Shown here: piece by piece, positions 17,955 to 26,597 of the stretch | Layout: the number at the start of each line of letters is the position of its first letter | Numbering within the stretch: the stretch's first letter is position 1 | Assembly (NCBI GenBank): GCA_012841165.1 | Contig: DUVF01000066.1 | Coordinates: 1-36,654, forward strand | Source: Clostridiales bacterium | GTDB lineage: Bacteria; Bacillota; Clostridia; Peptostreptococcales; Anaerovoracaceae | Direction of reading: 5' to 3' | DNA: 36,654 nucleotides | Made by a program: the position numbers and the translations under genes | The notes under the pieces: generated by a model | Told to the model about the DNA's origin: nothing | Database searches by the model: none | Seen by the model: only the letters and a program-made list of their open reading frames with translations

Positions 17955-18746
17955 ATGACATGGGATCAGGCGCAAGCGGCCGAAGCAGCGCAGCGCTATC
18001 AGAAATTAACCGATATCATCAATAAAAGTTCAGCCATCGTATTTTTTGGGGGAGCCGGCGTTTCCACCGAGAGCGGAGTGCCGGATTTTCGCTCTGAGAA
18101 CGGCCTGTATCAAGCCCGTCAGAAATATCAAAGGTCACCGGAAGAAATGATTTCACATTCGTTTTTTATGGGGCACCCAGATGTTTTCTATGACTATTAT
18201 AAAAACAATATGATATACCCCGATGCCCAGCCTAACCCGGCGCATCTGGCTCTGGCCAGGCTGGAGCAGCAAGGCAAGCTGATCGGCGTGGTTACCCAGA
18301 ATATCGATGGCTTGCACCAGGCGGCCGGCAGCCGGAAAGTCTTCGAGCTGCATGGGTCTGTCCAGCGGAACAACTGCATGGATTGCGGCAGTTTTTACGA
18401 TCTTGACTATGTCATGGATTCCCAGAACTGCCGGAATAAGAATGGTGAACAAAGCTGGATCCCCTACTGTGCCAGTTGCGGCGGAATGATCAAGCCGGAT
18501 GTTGTGTTGTATGAAGAGGCGCTTGACGATAACGTTGTGCAAGGCGCCGTGAATGCGATTCAAAGAGCGGACACCATGATAGTAGGCGGAACATCACTGG
18601 TAGTCTATCCGGCGGCCGGATTGCTAAACTATTTCAAAGGGAAGAATCTGGTTCTGATCAATAAATCAGAAACCGCTTATGATCATAAAGCAACCCTGGC
18701 AATTCACGATCCAATCGGTGAGGTGCTGGGAGCGTGCGTTAAATAG
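17955..18746 (+). CDS. cobB: NAD-dependent protein deacylase, sirtuin family
   Basis: A 263-residue Sir2-family enzyme that removes acyl groups from lysines while cleaving NAD. The NAD-binding GAGVSTESGVPDFRS lies at residues 33-47, TQNIDGLHQ at 114-122 and the catalytic histidine is H133 (LHGSV). The zinc site consists of C141/C144 and C172/C175 (CMDC and CASC), with an extra cysteine at C159. Later blocks KPDVVLYEE and GGTSLVVYPA also fit. AAGGAGG lies upstream and no promoter is visible in the 24-nt gap, so it is probably read through from the ribosomal cluster. Acyl preference cannot be told from sequence. The 3' end overlaps the convergent FAH-family gene by 8 bp. Confidence 0.95.
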   Translation: MTWDQAQAAEAAQRYQKLTDIINKSSAIVFFGGAGVSTESGVPDFRSENGLYQARQKYQRSPEEMISHSFFMGHPDVFYDYYKNNMIYPDAQPNPAHLALARLEQQGKLIGVVTQNIDGLHQAAGSRKVFELHGSVQRNNCMDCGSFYDLDYVMDSQNCRNKNGEQSWIPYCASCGGMIKPDVVLYEEALDDNVVQGAVNAIQRADTMIVGGTSLVVYPAAGLLNYFKGKNLVLINKSETAYDHKATLAIHDPIGEVLGACVK

Positions 18747-19605
18747 ATAAGTGGTTGACGAGGCGGCCTATACCTTCAATCTCACAGACGACTTCGTCGC
18801 CTTCACGAAGAAAGCGAGGCGGCTTGAAGCCGAGACCGACGCCGGCCGGAGTTCCGGTCAGAATGACGTCGCCGGCGCGAAGCGGAAAGCCGCGTGACAG
18901 ATCTTGAATGATGGTCGGGATATCAAAGATTAAATCGACCGTGTTGCTGTCCTGCCGGAGTTCACCATTGACATAGCAGCGGATCGGGCGAGCCGGAGGA
19001 AATTCCAGCTCTTCGGCCGGAACGATCCAGGGGCCCATCGGACAATGTGTCGTCAGACTCTTGCCCTTGAACCACTGAGTATGGTTCTGTTGAAGATCGC
19101 GAGCGGAGATATCATTGCAGATAGTGTAACCAAAAATATGTTCCAATGCTCGTTCCGCCGGGATATCCACTCCCGGCTGACCAATCACCACCGCCAGCTC
19201 GACTTCATAGTCGAGCTTTTTGGTATATTCCTTATGCATCAGGATGGCAGCATTCGGGCCGATTACCGTGTGGTCAGGCTTGGTGAAATATATAGGATAC
19301 TGGGGCAACTGGTCGGTAAACAATCGGCCGCTTAGTTCTTCAATGTGCGCCTGATAGTTCTTGCCCAGACAGATCAGGTTGCGAACCGGGCGGGGGAGCG
19401 GAGCCAGCAGAGTCGTTTCATTCAAGTCAAGCGTCAGTTCAGGCTGATGCGACAGTTGTTCCAGATAGTTTTGACTCAGAGCAGGCTGGTAATGCTTGAT
19501 CAATTCCACCATGTCGGACCAGTCGGTCAGCAGCAGGCGAGCACTTGGCTGGTCGACAAAGGCGACTCGGGTTTCTCCTGCGATTGAAACACTTGCAAAA
19601 GCCAT
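18739..19605 (-). CDS. Fumarylacetoacetate hydrolase (FAH) family protein
   Basis: A 288-residue protein of the FAH superfamily, metal-dependent enzymes that hydrolyse or decarboxylate beta-diketone or 2-oxo-acid substrates. The metal-binding DYEVELAVVIG, the ICNDISARDLQQ block and the C-terminal GDVILTGTPAGVGLGF are all clear. A roughly 70-residue N-terminal domain precedes the core, as in many family members. I chose the ATG at 19605 because a GGGGGA ribosome-binding site lies just upstream; the more distal ATG at 19623 would put that site inside the gene. The substrate is unknown. The gene stands alone on the minus strand, converging with and overlapping the sirtuin by 8 bp. Confidence 0.9.
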   Translation of the reverse strand: MAFASVSIAGETRVAFVDQPSARLLLTDWSDMVELIKHYQPALSQNYLEQLSHQPELTLDLNETTLLAPLPRPVRNLICLGKNYQAHIEELSGRLFTDQLPQYPIYFTKPDHTVIGPNAAILMHKEYTKKLDYEVELAVVIGQPGVDIPAERALEHIFGYTICNDISARDLQQNHTQWFKGKSLTTHCPMGPWIVPAEELEFPPARPIRCYVNGELRQDSNTVDLIFDIPTIIQDLSRGFPLRAGDVILTGTPAGVGLGFKPPRFLREGDEVVCEIEGIGRLVNHLSI

Positions 19606-19663
19606 AACTTCCCCCTTTTGCATAAGAACATGCTATTTAGAACTATCAATTATAATATTTAAT

Positions 19664-19692
19664 ATTTGAACATTTCAGTAGCGAAAAGTCAA
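19664..19692 (-). promoter_or_regulatory. Candidate promoter of the FAH-family gene
   Basis: Read on the minus strand, TTGACT (19692-19687), a 17-nt spacer and TCAAAT (19669-19664). The -35 box is close to consensus and the -10 box is weak. The surrounding DNA is A/T-rich and offers a second, better -10-like TATAAT closer to the gene, but without a good -35. Confidence 0.45.
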
Positions 19693-19715
19693 GCCGGCTT
19701 TTAAGTGGCGAAGGG

Positions 19716-19726
19716 TGTGGTATAAT
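19716..19726 (+). promoter_or_regulatory. Extended -10 promoter upstream of surE
   Basis: TGTGGTATAAT ends at 19726: a perfect TATAAT with an upstream TG, which can replace a good -35. A weak CTTTTA (19698-19703) sits 17 nt upstream. It is followed by CTTTAAC, then the surE ribosome-binding site AGGAGG about 20 nt further. Nearly the same sequence precedes the phosphohexomutase gene at 23361-23371. Confidence 0.7.
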
Positions 19727-19755
19727 CTTTAACATGCAACACAGGAGGTTGGACG

Positions 19756-20598
19756 ATGAATATAATGGTAACAAACGATGATGGCTATGATGCCCGCGGA
19801 ATCCGCGAACTGGTGGCCGGGCTGAGCCGAAAAGGCAAGGTGTATGTGTTCGCCCCGGCTGAACAGCAGAGCGCCTGTGGCCACGGGATCACCTTCCGGC
19901 GGCCGATCATGATTAAAGAAATCGATTTCCCGGGGGCTGAAAAGGCCTGGTCGGTGGATGGAACACCGGCTGATTGTGTCAAACTGGGGCTGCGCATGCT
20001 CAAACAACATAAAGTATGGGTCGATTTTATCTTTTCAGGAATCAATCACGGTTCCAATCTGGGGACGGACACCCTTTATTCGGGCACGGTATCGGGTGCG
20101 ATCGAAGGTGTCATCAATGGTATACCATCGGTAGCTGTATCGATCTGCGCGCATGAACCTGAGCATTTTGAAACGGCCTCCCAAATGATAGGGCCGTTGT
20201 TCGATATGGTATGCCAAAAACTTGACGGCCGGACGGTGCTGAATATCAATCTGCCCAACCTGCCTGCCGACCAGATCAATGGCGTCCGCATTACCAAACT
20301 GGGCGCCCGGGAATATGATGAAGAATTTAAATTGACAGTCGGAGATGACGGAGAACTTTATTATAATTATTCTGGCCGCCCGGTATATTATACAGGTTTA
20401 GCCGGCGATATCGATGTGATCGCTTTGCAGGACAACTGTGTTTCGATTACGCCTTTGCACTATGATCTGACCAACTATCAACGAGTCAACGATGTGAGAG
20501 GCTGGGGAATTCCGGAGAGCTTCTCAAAACTGGTTGCCTGGCAAGAGCTTGATTCTGGCGCAGAAAACCAAAACCCCGGGGAGGAAGAAAAAGGATGA
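19756..20598 (+). CDS. surE: 5'/3'-nucleotidase SurE
   Basis: A 280-residue member of the SurE family, metal-dependent phosphatases acting on nucleoside monophosphates and short polyphosphates. The metal-site residues are D8, D9 (TNDDGYDARGI), S39 and N97 (FSGINHGSNLGTDTLYSGTV). The conserved VDGTPADCVKLGL is present. At 280 residues it is somewhat longer than the usual 250, owing to a C-terminal tail rich in Gln, Glu and Asn. AGGAGG precedes the ATG. The next gene starts within the last four bases (ATGA), suggesting coupling. Confidence 0.95.
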   Translation: MNIMVTNDDGYDARGIRELVAGLSRKGKVYVFAPAEQQSACGHGITFRRPIMIKEIDFPGAEKAWSVDGTPADCVKLGLRMLKQHKVWVDFIFSGINHGSNLGTDTLYSGTVSGAIEGVINGIPSVAVSICAHEPEHFETASQMIGPLFDMVCQKLDGRTVLNINLPNLPADQINGVRITKLGAREYDEEFKLTVGDDGELYYNYSGRPVYYTGLAGDIDVIALQDNCVSITPLHYDLTNYQRVNDVRGWGIPESFSKLVAWQELDSGAENQNPGEEEKG

Positions 20599-21137
20599 AG
20601 ATACAAAAAGAAGAAACGATTTTCGTGTTTATCGATTTTCAGGAGCGATTGTTGCCGGTGATGCAGCAGCGTGATGAATTAGTCGAGGCGGTCAGAAAAC
20701 TCGCCTATGGCGCCGATGTGTTGGGAATTCCCAAACTGGTTACTCAGCAATATACAAAGGGATTAGGTGAAACTGTTCCGGAGATCGCAGAAGCGCTGGG
20801 AGAGTTTTCGCCGATTGAAAAGACCTCATTCAGTACAATGGGTGAGGCGGGTTTTTCCGAACAGATGGACAAGAGCGGAAAACGCACGGTGGTCGTATCG
20901 GGAATTGAAACACATGTCTGTGTCATGCAAACGGTGCTCGATCTGATGGCGCAGGATTATCGGGTGGTCGTTGTCGCGGATGCTGTGTCTTCCCGTAAAG
21001 AAAGAGATCGGCATTTTGCTCTGCGGCGAATGGAACTGGCCGGGGCGATTGTCACCACAACAGAAGCGGTGCTGTTTGAACTGTGCGGAGGCTCCCGTGA
21101 GCCCGAGTTTAAGCAGATATCCAACTTGGTCAAGTAA
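20595..21137 (+). CDS. Isochorismatase-fold (cysteine hydrolase) family protein
   Basis: A 180-residue cytosolic alpha/beta hydrolase of the isochorismatase-like superfamily. The catalytic triad can be assigned as D14 (VFIDFQERL), K76 (IEKTSFS) and C109 (SGIETHVCVMQTVLDL). Later segments (VVVVADAVSSRKERDRHFAL) are typical of the YcaC-like subgroup. Substrates in this superfamily include nicotinamide, N-carbamoyl compounds and isochorismate; nothing in the sequence fixes the one used here. The gene overlaps surE by 4 nt and is followed after 21 nt by a thiolase. Confidence 0.88.
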   Translation: MKIQKEETIFVFIDFQERLLPVMQQRDELVEAVRKLAYGADVLGIPKLVTQQYTKGLGETVPEIAEALGEFSPIEKTSFSTMGEAGFSEQMDKSGKRTVVVSGIETHVCVMQTVLDLMAQDYRVVVVADAVSSRKERDRHFALRRMELAGAIVTTTEAVLFELCGGSREPEFKQISNLVK

Positions 21138-21158
21138 TCTTAACAGGGGGGGTAAATC

Positions 21159-22337
21159 ATGAGAGAAGTTATCATTGCCGGCGCAGCCCGGACACCTATT
21201 GGCAGCTATGGCGGATCTCTGAAAGATATTCCGGCGGTTGAGCTGGGCGCCGTATCAGTGAGAGCGGCGATTGAACGAGCCGGTATTTTACCCGGTATGA
21301 TCGATGAAGTTATCTTAGGTTGTGTGTTACAGGGCGGCCTGGGCCAGAATGTCGCTCGTCAGGTGGCTATGGCGGCCGGTATTCCGAAAGAAGTTCCATC
21401 CATGACCCTGAACAAGGTCTGCGGATCCGGCCTGCGTTCGGTTTCACTGGCCGCTCAGATCATCAAGGCGGGAGACGCCGATATCATGATCGCAGGAGGT
21501 TGCGAGAACATGAGCCAGACGGCTTATCTGGCTCCCGCTGTTCGCTGGGGCGCGCGTATGGGCGACAGCAAGCTGGTCGACATGATGGTTTATGACGGTT
21601 TGACCGACATCTTCAATCACTATCACATGGGCATCACGGCAGAAAACATCGCTGAGCAGTGGGGCTTGAGCCGGGAGCAGTTAGACCAATTCGCCGCTGC
21701 CTCACAGCAGAAGGCGGAGACCGCCATTAAATCCGGCCGTTTCAAGGATGAGATCGTTCCGGTGGAAATTCCACAGAGAAAAGGCGATCCGAAAATCTTT
21801 GATACTGACGAATATCCTCGCTTTGGCTGCACGGCCGAAGGCATTGGCGGACTGAGACCGGCATTCAAGAAGGACGGTATAGTGACTGCGGCGAATGCAT
21901 CGGGCATCAATGACAGCGGCGCTGCGTTGGTCGTCATGGCCAAAGAAAAAGCCGACGAGCTTGGGATCAAGCCGCTGGCGACTATCAAGGCCTATGCGTC
22001 CGCTGGTGTGGATCCTGCCATCATGGGTATCGGCCCTGTCCCGGCTTCGAACCAAGCCCTGGCGAAAGCCGGTCTGAAGGTAGATGATATTGATCTGGTT
22101 GAAGCGAACGAGGCTTTTGCCGCTCAGTCTCTGGCGGTGGGCCATGACCTTGGTTTTAATTCTGATAAGCTGAATGTCAATGGCGGAGCGATTGCCCTGG
22201 GCCATCCCATCGGAGCGTCCGGCGCCCGCATCCTCGTCACTCTGCTGTATGAAATGCAGAAGCGCGATGCCAGGTATGGCCTGGCCACGCTGTGTATCGG
22301 CGGCGGGCAGGGAACAGCGCTGATTGTGGAGAGATAA
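21159..22337 (+). CDS. thlA: Acetyl-CoA C-acetyltransferase (thiolase)
   Basis: A 392-residue thiolase II, which condenses two acetyl-CoA to acetoacetyl-CoA or runs in reverse. The acyl-accepting cysteine C88 lies in [12 protein letters not shown]349 is in [16 protein letters not shown], and the second catalytic cysteine C379 is in LCIGGGQG. The length and the M-x(3)-II-A start match clostridial ThlA and PhaA-type enzymes. It could feed butyrate or polyhydroxybutyrate-type metabolism, or degrade acetoacetyl-CoA; no partner enzymes (Hbd, Crt, PhaB) are in the window. The ribosome-binding site is a G-rich AGGGGGGG. ispE follows after 10 nt. Confidence 0.95.
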   Translation: MREVIIAGAARTPIGSYGGSLKDIPAVELGAVSVRAAIERAGILPGMIDEVILGCVLQGGLGQNVARQVAMAAGIPKEVPSMTLNKVCGSGLRSVSLAAQIIKAGDADIMIAGGCENMSQTAYLAPAVRWGARMGDSKLVDMMVYDGLTDIFNHYHMGITAENIAEQWGLSREQLDQFAAASQQKAETAIKSGRFKDEIVPVEIPQRKGDPKIFDTDEYPRFGCTAEGIGGLRPAFKKDGIVTAANASGINDSGAALVVMAKEKADELGIKPLATIKAYASAGVDPAIMGIGPVPASNQALAKAGLKVDDIDLVEANEAFAAQSLAVGHDLGFNSDKLNVNGGAIALGHPIGASGARILVTLLYEMQKRDARYGLATLCIGGGQGTALIVER

Positions 22338-22347
22338 GGAAAGAAAA

Positions 22348-23325
22348 ATGAAGAAAACCGAACGCAGGGCCTATGCGAAAGTCAACCTGGCGCTGGATGT
22401 TCTGGCTCGTCGGGAAGACGGCTACCATGATATTCGTTCAGTCATGCATGCCATCGACCTGTATGACAGGGTTATCATCCGCCTGATCGAGCGGGGGGAG
22501 ATTGAAGCAGAGGCAGACGACAAGCTGCAGCTGGTGGTCAGCAGCGATCTGCCCGGCCTGCCGGGCGGTGAACAAAACATCGCGGCAAAGGCCGCCCGGT
22601 GTTTTTTAGCGCAGCAGCCGGCGCCGGAATCGGTGGTCGCTATCGATATACATCTTGAAAAGCGCATACCGGTGGGCGCTGGACTGGGGGGCGGCAGTGC
22701 CGACGCGGCAGCCGTGTTGCTGGGGCTCAACGAATTGTTTGGCACAGGCGGCAAGCCGCTTTTGGAACAGTCTATTCTTATGAAGATGGCGGCACAGGCA
22801 GGCGCCGATGTGCCCTTCTGTCTGCTCAGCCAGCAGGGAGTCAGCTGTGCGCTGGCGGAGGGAATAGGAGAACAGTTGATGCCGCTGCCGGAATTGCGAG
22901 GCTGGATAGTGCTGGTCTGTCCACCCTTTCAGCTTGATACGGCACAAGTATACCAGGCCTTCGATGATATCCATGAAACTGAAAAAGTCTTGCCGCGGCT
23001 GGATTTTGAACGCTTGCGCGAAGGGCTGAAGAATCAGAATTGGGCCGCGGTGGAAAAGGGGACAGGCAACGCTCTTTGGCCGGCTAGTCGGACGCTTTTA
23101 CCGGAACTGGAACAACTGGCCGGGGATTTTACGAAAGTTGTACTGGAAACAGCGGCGTCGTCGGCAGGTCGGGTTCTGCCGAAGATGAGCGGTAGCGGCC
23201 CGTCTTTGTTTGCTTTGTTCTGCGATCAAAACGAGGCAGAGCAAGTCAGACGACGTTTCAGCTATAGCCTTGAGGATGTCTTTATCATCAGACTGGGTTT
23301 AGATAAAAATCGTGCCGAAAGCTAA
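22348..23325 (+). CDS. ispE: 4-diphosphocytidyl-2-C-methyl-D-erythritol kinase
   Basis: A 325-residue GHMP-family kinase of the MEP isoprenoid pathway; it phosphorylates the 2-hydroxyl of CDP-methylerythritol. The start RAYAKVNLALDVLARREDGY carries the substrate-binding KVN and the RxDGYH motif. The ATP-binding loop PVGAGLGGGSADAAAVLLGL and the C-terminal MSGSGPSLFALF are clear. The protein is somewhat longer than the usual 280-300 residues, mainly in the second half. ATG 22348 follows an AAGGAAAG site; a longer frame begins inside the thiolase end but lacks the family start. No terminator is obvious downstream. Confidence 0.95.
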   Translation: MKKTERRAYAKVNLALDVLARREDGYHDIRSVMHAIDLYDRVIIRLIERGEIEAEADDKLQLVVSSDLPGLPGGEQNIAAKAARCFLAQQPAPESVVAIDIHLEKRIPVGAGLGGGSADAAAVLLGLNELFGTGGKPLLEQSILMKMAAQAGADVPFCLLSQQGVSCALAEGIGEQLMPLPELRGWIVLVCPPFQLDTAQVYQAFDDIHETEKVLPRLDFERLREGLKNQNWAAVEKGTGNALWPASRTLLPELEQLAGDFTKVVLETAASSAGRVLPKMSGSGPSLFALFCDQNEAEQVRRRFSYSLEDVFIIRLGLDKNRAES

Positions 23326-23360
23326 ATATTATTGATAGAAGCGTCTTAATTGTCATTAAA

Positions 23361-23371
23361 TGTGGTAAAAT
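23361..23371 (+). promoter_or_regulatory. Extended -10 promoter upstream of the phosphohexomutase gene
   Basis: TGTGGTAAAAT followed by ATTTAAC. The block matches the surE promoter (TGTGGTATAAT then CTTTAAC) at 16 of 18 positions. The -35 region 17 nt upstream is poor (GTCTTA), as expected for an extended -10 promoter. A TTGTCA at 23350-23355 is only 10 nt from the -10 box and cannot be its partner. Confidence 0.6.
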
Positions 23372-23411
23372 ATTTAACTGATCGACTTGGGGAAGGGGAA
23401 TTATAATAGTT

Positions 23412-25232
23412 ATGGACAGACAAGATATTTTTAGAAACGCCTACGACAGAATGGAACAATGGCTGGCCCAGCCGGAGATGTTCCCCAAGCTCCAGCGTGA
23501 GTTGAACGCGCTGGTAAAAAAACTGGAGAAAAATTCGGGAGATCGCGAAGCCAAGGAAGAGGTCATCGATCGCTTTTATAAAGACCTTGAATTTGGCACC
23601 GGTGGTCTCCGTGGCATAATGGGAGCGGGAACCAACCGCATGAACGTCTATACGGTTCGGCGAGTGACGCAGGGCCTGGCCAACTATATTCTGAACAAAT
23701 ACAAAGAGCTTGAAACCACGCCGGCGGTAGCGATCGCCTACGACAGCCGTTTATATTCCGACCGCTTTGCTCTGGAAGCGGGCAGTGTTTTGGCGGCGAA
23801 CGGCATCAAAGCCTATCTTTATCCTGAGCTGATGCCAACCCCGGCTCTATCCTTTGCGGTCAGGCATCATGCCTGTCAGGCGGGGATCATGGTCACTGCC
23901 AGTCATAACCCTTCCAATTATAATGGCTACAAAGTTTATAACGCCGAAGGCTGTCAGGTCAATGACGACGAAGCCGGTGCTATCCTTGAGGAAATACTCA
24001 AGGTTGATCTGTTTAAGGATGTCCGCGTATCTGAAAACGACATTGCTGCTTTTGCCGAAGGCAAGACAGCCATAGAAGACGAAAGCAGCCTGCTGTCTTT
24101 GATACCGGCCTCCACCGTCGACGCCTATATAGAAGCGGTCAAGGCGACCCGCGTCGGCGTAGCCTGCGACGCCTTAGAAGTTGTCTATACGCCCCTGAAC
24201 GGCACCGGCAACAAACCGGTCCGCCGGCTTTTGAAGGAGATTGGCGTTGCGGTTGTGAGAGTGGTTCCTGAACAGGAGAAGCCGGATGGAAATTTTCCCA
24301 CCTGTCCTTACCCCAATCCGGAAAAAGAAGAAGCTCTGCGCCGGGGCTTGATGCTCTGCAACGAGTTGAAATCACCAGACTTGTTACTAGCGACCGACCC
24401 CGATGCTGATCGATTGGGTGTGGCGGTCAAACAGATGAATCGGCTGACTGGAGAAGTGATATACCATCGCCTGAGCGGAAACGAGATCGGCGTGCTGCTG
24501 CTCGATTTTGTCTGTGCCCGCCGTCCCCTGCCCAACCGCCCGCTGATGATCAAGACAATTGTCAGCACAAAGATGACCGAAGCAGTTGCCCAACGCTACG
24601 ATGTTGAGGTGATCGAGGTGCTTACGGGATTCAAATATATTGGCGAGCAGATCGGTTTTTTGGAAGAAAAGGGGGAAGCCGAGCGTTTTGTGTTCGGTTT
24701 TGAGGAAAGCCACGGTTACCTGGCCGGCAGCTATGTGCGCGATAAAGACGCGGTCGAAGCGGCTATGCTGGTCTGTGAAGCGGCTGCCTTTTATAAAAAG
24801 ATGGGCAAGACCTTGCTAGATCGTTTAGAGGAGATCAACATTCAGCATGGATATTATGAGAGCCGTTTGATTGAAAGCGCTTTTCCGGGTTCGACCGGGA
24901 TGGAAAAAATGAAACGGCTGGTCGACCGCCTGGCAGACCGGCCGCCTACGGAAATAGCCGACAGTCCGGTCTGTCTGATTGCCGACTATCGAGCCAAGCT
25001 GCGCAAATTAAAGGAAGCAGACGGCTGGCGGGAACAACCGATCCGCCTGCCGGTCAGCAATATGGTCGAGTTTGAGACCGAAGACGGAATACATATCATA
25101 GTTCGCCCTTCAGGCACCGAACCGAAACTGAAGATGTATCTGTCAGCTCATTGCGATGAAAAGGCCGGCGCAGACGAACGCCTCCTGGCAGCAGAAGCGG
25201 TGGTAAAAGAATGGGTCAAGGCTGACGAATGA
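23412..25232 (+). CDS. Phosphoglucomutase/phosphomannomutase (alpha-D-phosphohexomutase)
   Basis: A 606-residue four-domain enzyme that shifts phosphate between C6 and C1 of hexoses. The phosphorylated serine is S164 in VTASHNPSNYNGYKVY. The metal loop TDPDADRLGV has D329, D331 and D333. The sugar-binding GFEESHGYL and the phosphate-binding RPSGTEPKLKMY follow. Its length and N-terminal extension resemble the Firmicute PgcA type. It would supply glucose-1-phosphate or mannose-1-phosphate for envelope polysaccharides. The ribosome-binding region (GGGGAAGGGG) is a little far from the ATG. The gene ends in an ATGA overlap with hslO. Confidence 0.94.
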   Translation: MDRQDIFRNAYDRMEQWLAQPEMFPKLQRELNALVKKLEKNSGDREAKEEVIDRFYKDLEFGTGGLRGIMGAGTNRMNVYTVRRVTQGLANYILNKYKELETTPAVAIAYDSRLYSDRFALEAGSVLAANGIKAYLYPELMPTPALSFAVRHHACQAGIMVTASHNPSNYNGYKVYNAEGCQVNDDEAGAILEEILKVDLFKDVRVSENDIAAFAEGKTAIEDESSLLSLIPASTVDAYIEAVKATRVGVACDALEVVYTPLNGTGNKPVRRLLKEIGVAVVRVVPEQEKPDGNFPTCPYPNPEKEEALRRGLMLCNELKSPDLLLATDPDADRLGVAVKQMNRLTGEVIYHRLSGNEIGVLLLDFVCARRPLPNRPLMIKTIVSTKMTEAVAQRYDVEVIEVLTGFKYIGEQIGFLEEKGEAERFVFGFEESHGYLAGSYVRDKDAVEAAMLVCEAAAFYKKMGKTLLDRLEEINIQHGYYESRLIESAFPGSTGMEKMKRLVDRLADRPPTEIADSPVCLIADYRAKLRKLKEADGWREQPIRLPVSNMVEFETEDGIHIIVRPSGTEPKLKMYLSAHCDEKAGADERLLAAEAVVKEWVKADE

Positions 25233-26197
25233 AAAACGCAATCATTGCAATTGAACCCGGCGGAGCCTTTCGGGTATATCTGGCGATCACCAACCGCCTG
25301 GTAGCGGAGGCTGTCCGGCTCCATCGGACGACGCCGCTGGCGACCGCCGCTCTCGGGCGGGTGCTGACCGGCGCCGGCTTGATGGGTTTGATGCTGAAAG
25401 AACCGGAGCATAAGTTGACCGTTCAGTTCAAAGGCGACGGGCCGGCCGGGGAGATTCTGGCGACGGCCGCCGGCAATGGTGAGGTCAAAGGCTATATTTC
25501 TAATCCCGATGTCGATCTGCCGTTAAAAGCGCCCGGCAAGCTGGATGTCGGTGCAGCGGTCGGACAGGGCAGGTTGACCGTAATTCGTGATACCGGCCAG
25601 GGGGAACCCTATGTCGGCCGGATCAATATATCGACTGGCGAGATCGCCGAAGATCTGACCATGTACTATTTTCTGTCGGAGCAGCAATCGACCGCGGTCG
25701 CTCTGGGCGTGCGCATTGAGACGGACAGCAGCGTTGGCGCCGCAGGTGGTATGATCATCCAAATGCTGCCGGGTGCATCCGCGCATGTCACAGATTCATT
25801 GGAAACATTGCTGGCGCAGCTGCCGCCTTTTACGGAGATACTCCATAAAATCATTACCGAGGGAGCGTCGCTGTCTGACAAAGCGATGGTCGACCGGCTT
25901 TTAGAGAGCATCTTCAGCGGTCTGCCGGAAGAATACCGACCGGAGATTATAAAACGCTGCAACATCAGCTGGCACTGCGGCTGCTCGATGGAGAGGCTGG
26001 AGCAGGTGTTGCTCAGCCTGGGCCGGGAAGAGCTTGAGCAGATGAAAACCCAAGACCGCTCCGCTGAGATGGTCTGCCAGTTTTGCGGCAAGCACTATCA
26101 CTTCGATGAAGAACACCTGGCAATGCTGCTTCGAGTTGCGGTAAAAGCCGAAGAGATAAAGGAGAAACGAAAACGTGCCGCTACTAAAGGAATTTAA
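25229..26197 (+). CDS. hslO: Redox-regulated molecular chaperone Hsp33
   Basis: A 322-residue Hsp33, a holdase chaperone activated by oxidation. The N-terminal substrate-binding domain includes VQFKGDGPAGEILATAAGNG and VKGYISNP. The C-terminal redox switch has C250 and C252 (HCGCSMER) and C283 and C286 (CQFCGKHYHF), the expected CxC and CxxC zinc ligands about 30 residues apart. An extra C244 lies just before the first pair. A basic tail (EEIKEKRKRAATKGI) makes it slightly longer than usual. It overlaps the preceding mutase by 4 nt and the following mscL by 23 nt. Confidence 0.96.
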   Translation: MKNAIIAIEPGGAFRVYLAITNRLVAEAVRLHRTTPLATAALGRVLTGAGLMGLMLKEPEHKLTVQFKGDGPAGEILATAAGNGEVKGYISNPDVDLPLKAPGKLDVGAAVGQGRLTVIRDTGQGEPYVGRINISTGEIAEDLTMYYFLSEQQSTAVALGVRIETDSSVGAAGGMIIQMLPGASAHVTDSLETLLAQLPPFTEILHKIITEGASLSDKAMVDRLLESIFSGLPEEYRPEIIKRCNISWHCGCSMERLEQVLLSLGREELEQMKTQDRSAEMVCQFCGKHYHFDEEHLAMLLRVAVKAEEIKEKRKRAATKGI

Positions 26198-26597
26198 AGA
26201 ATTTGCGCTTAAAGGCAACGCCATAGATATGGCGATCGGCGTCATCATCGCCGGTGCCTTTGGGAAGATCGTCACTTCGCTGGTGGGTGATGTTTTCATG
26301 CCGGCGATCGGTTTTCTCTTGGGTGGGGCGGAACTGAACAACATGAAGATCGTGCTCACACCGGCGACTACAGATGCAGCCGGACAGGTTGTTGAAGAGG
26401 TGGCCATCCGCTATGGCACCCTCATTCAGGTGACAATCGATTTCATCCTGATCGCCTTGATCATCTTCTTAACGGTGAAGGTGATGAACCGGCTGCGTCG
26501 CAAAAAAGAAACTGTTGAAGAAGAAGCCGTCCCGGCGCCGACTGAGATCGAACTGTTAGCGGAGATCCGTGATCTCCTGAAAAAGGAAGAAAAATGA
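26175..26597 (+). CDS. mscL: Large-conductance mechanosensitive channel MscL
   Basis: A 140-residue membrane protein that opens under high membrane tension to release solutes during osmotic downshock. The N-terminal helix (LLKEFKEFALKGNAIDMAIG) leads into TM1 with the family motif VIIAGAFGKIVTSLVGD. TM2 (IQVTIDFILIALIIFLTVKV) is followed by a cytoplasmic helical bundle rich in Glu and Lys. The start is GTG 26175, inside the end of hslO; a GGAG lies 11 nt upstream. The stop overlaps the ATG of ddl (ATGA). Confidence 0.97.
   Translation: MPLLKEFKEFALKGNAIDMAIGVIIAGAFGKIVTSLVGDVFMPAIGFLLGGAELNNMKIVLTPATTDAAGQVVEEVAIRYGTLIQVTIDFILIALIIFLTVKVMNRLRRKKETVEEEAVPAPTEIELLAEIRDLLKKEEK

Noticed and set aside
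23350-23371. TTGTCA with TAAAAT as a standard promoter for the mutase gene
   Set aside because: The spacer is only 10 nt, too short for sigma-A; the extended -10 reading is better.
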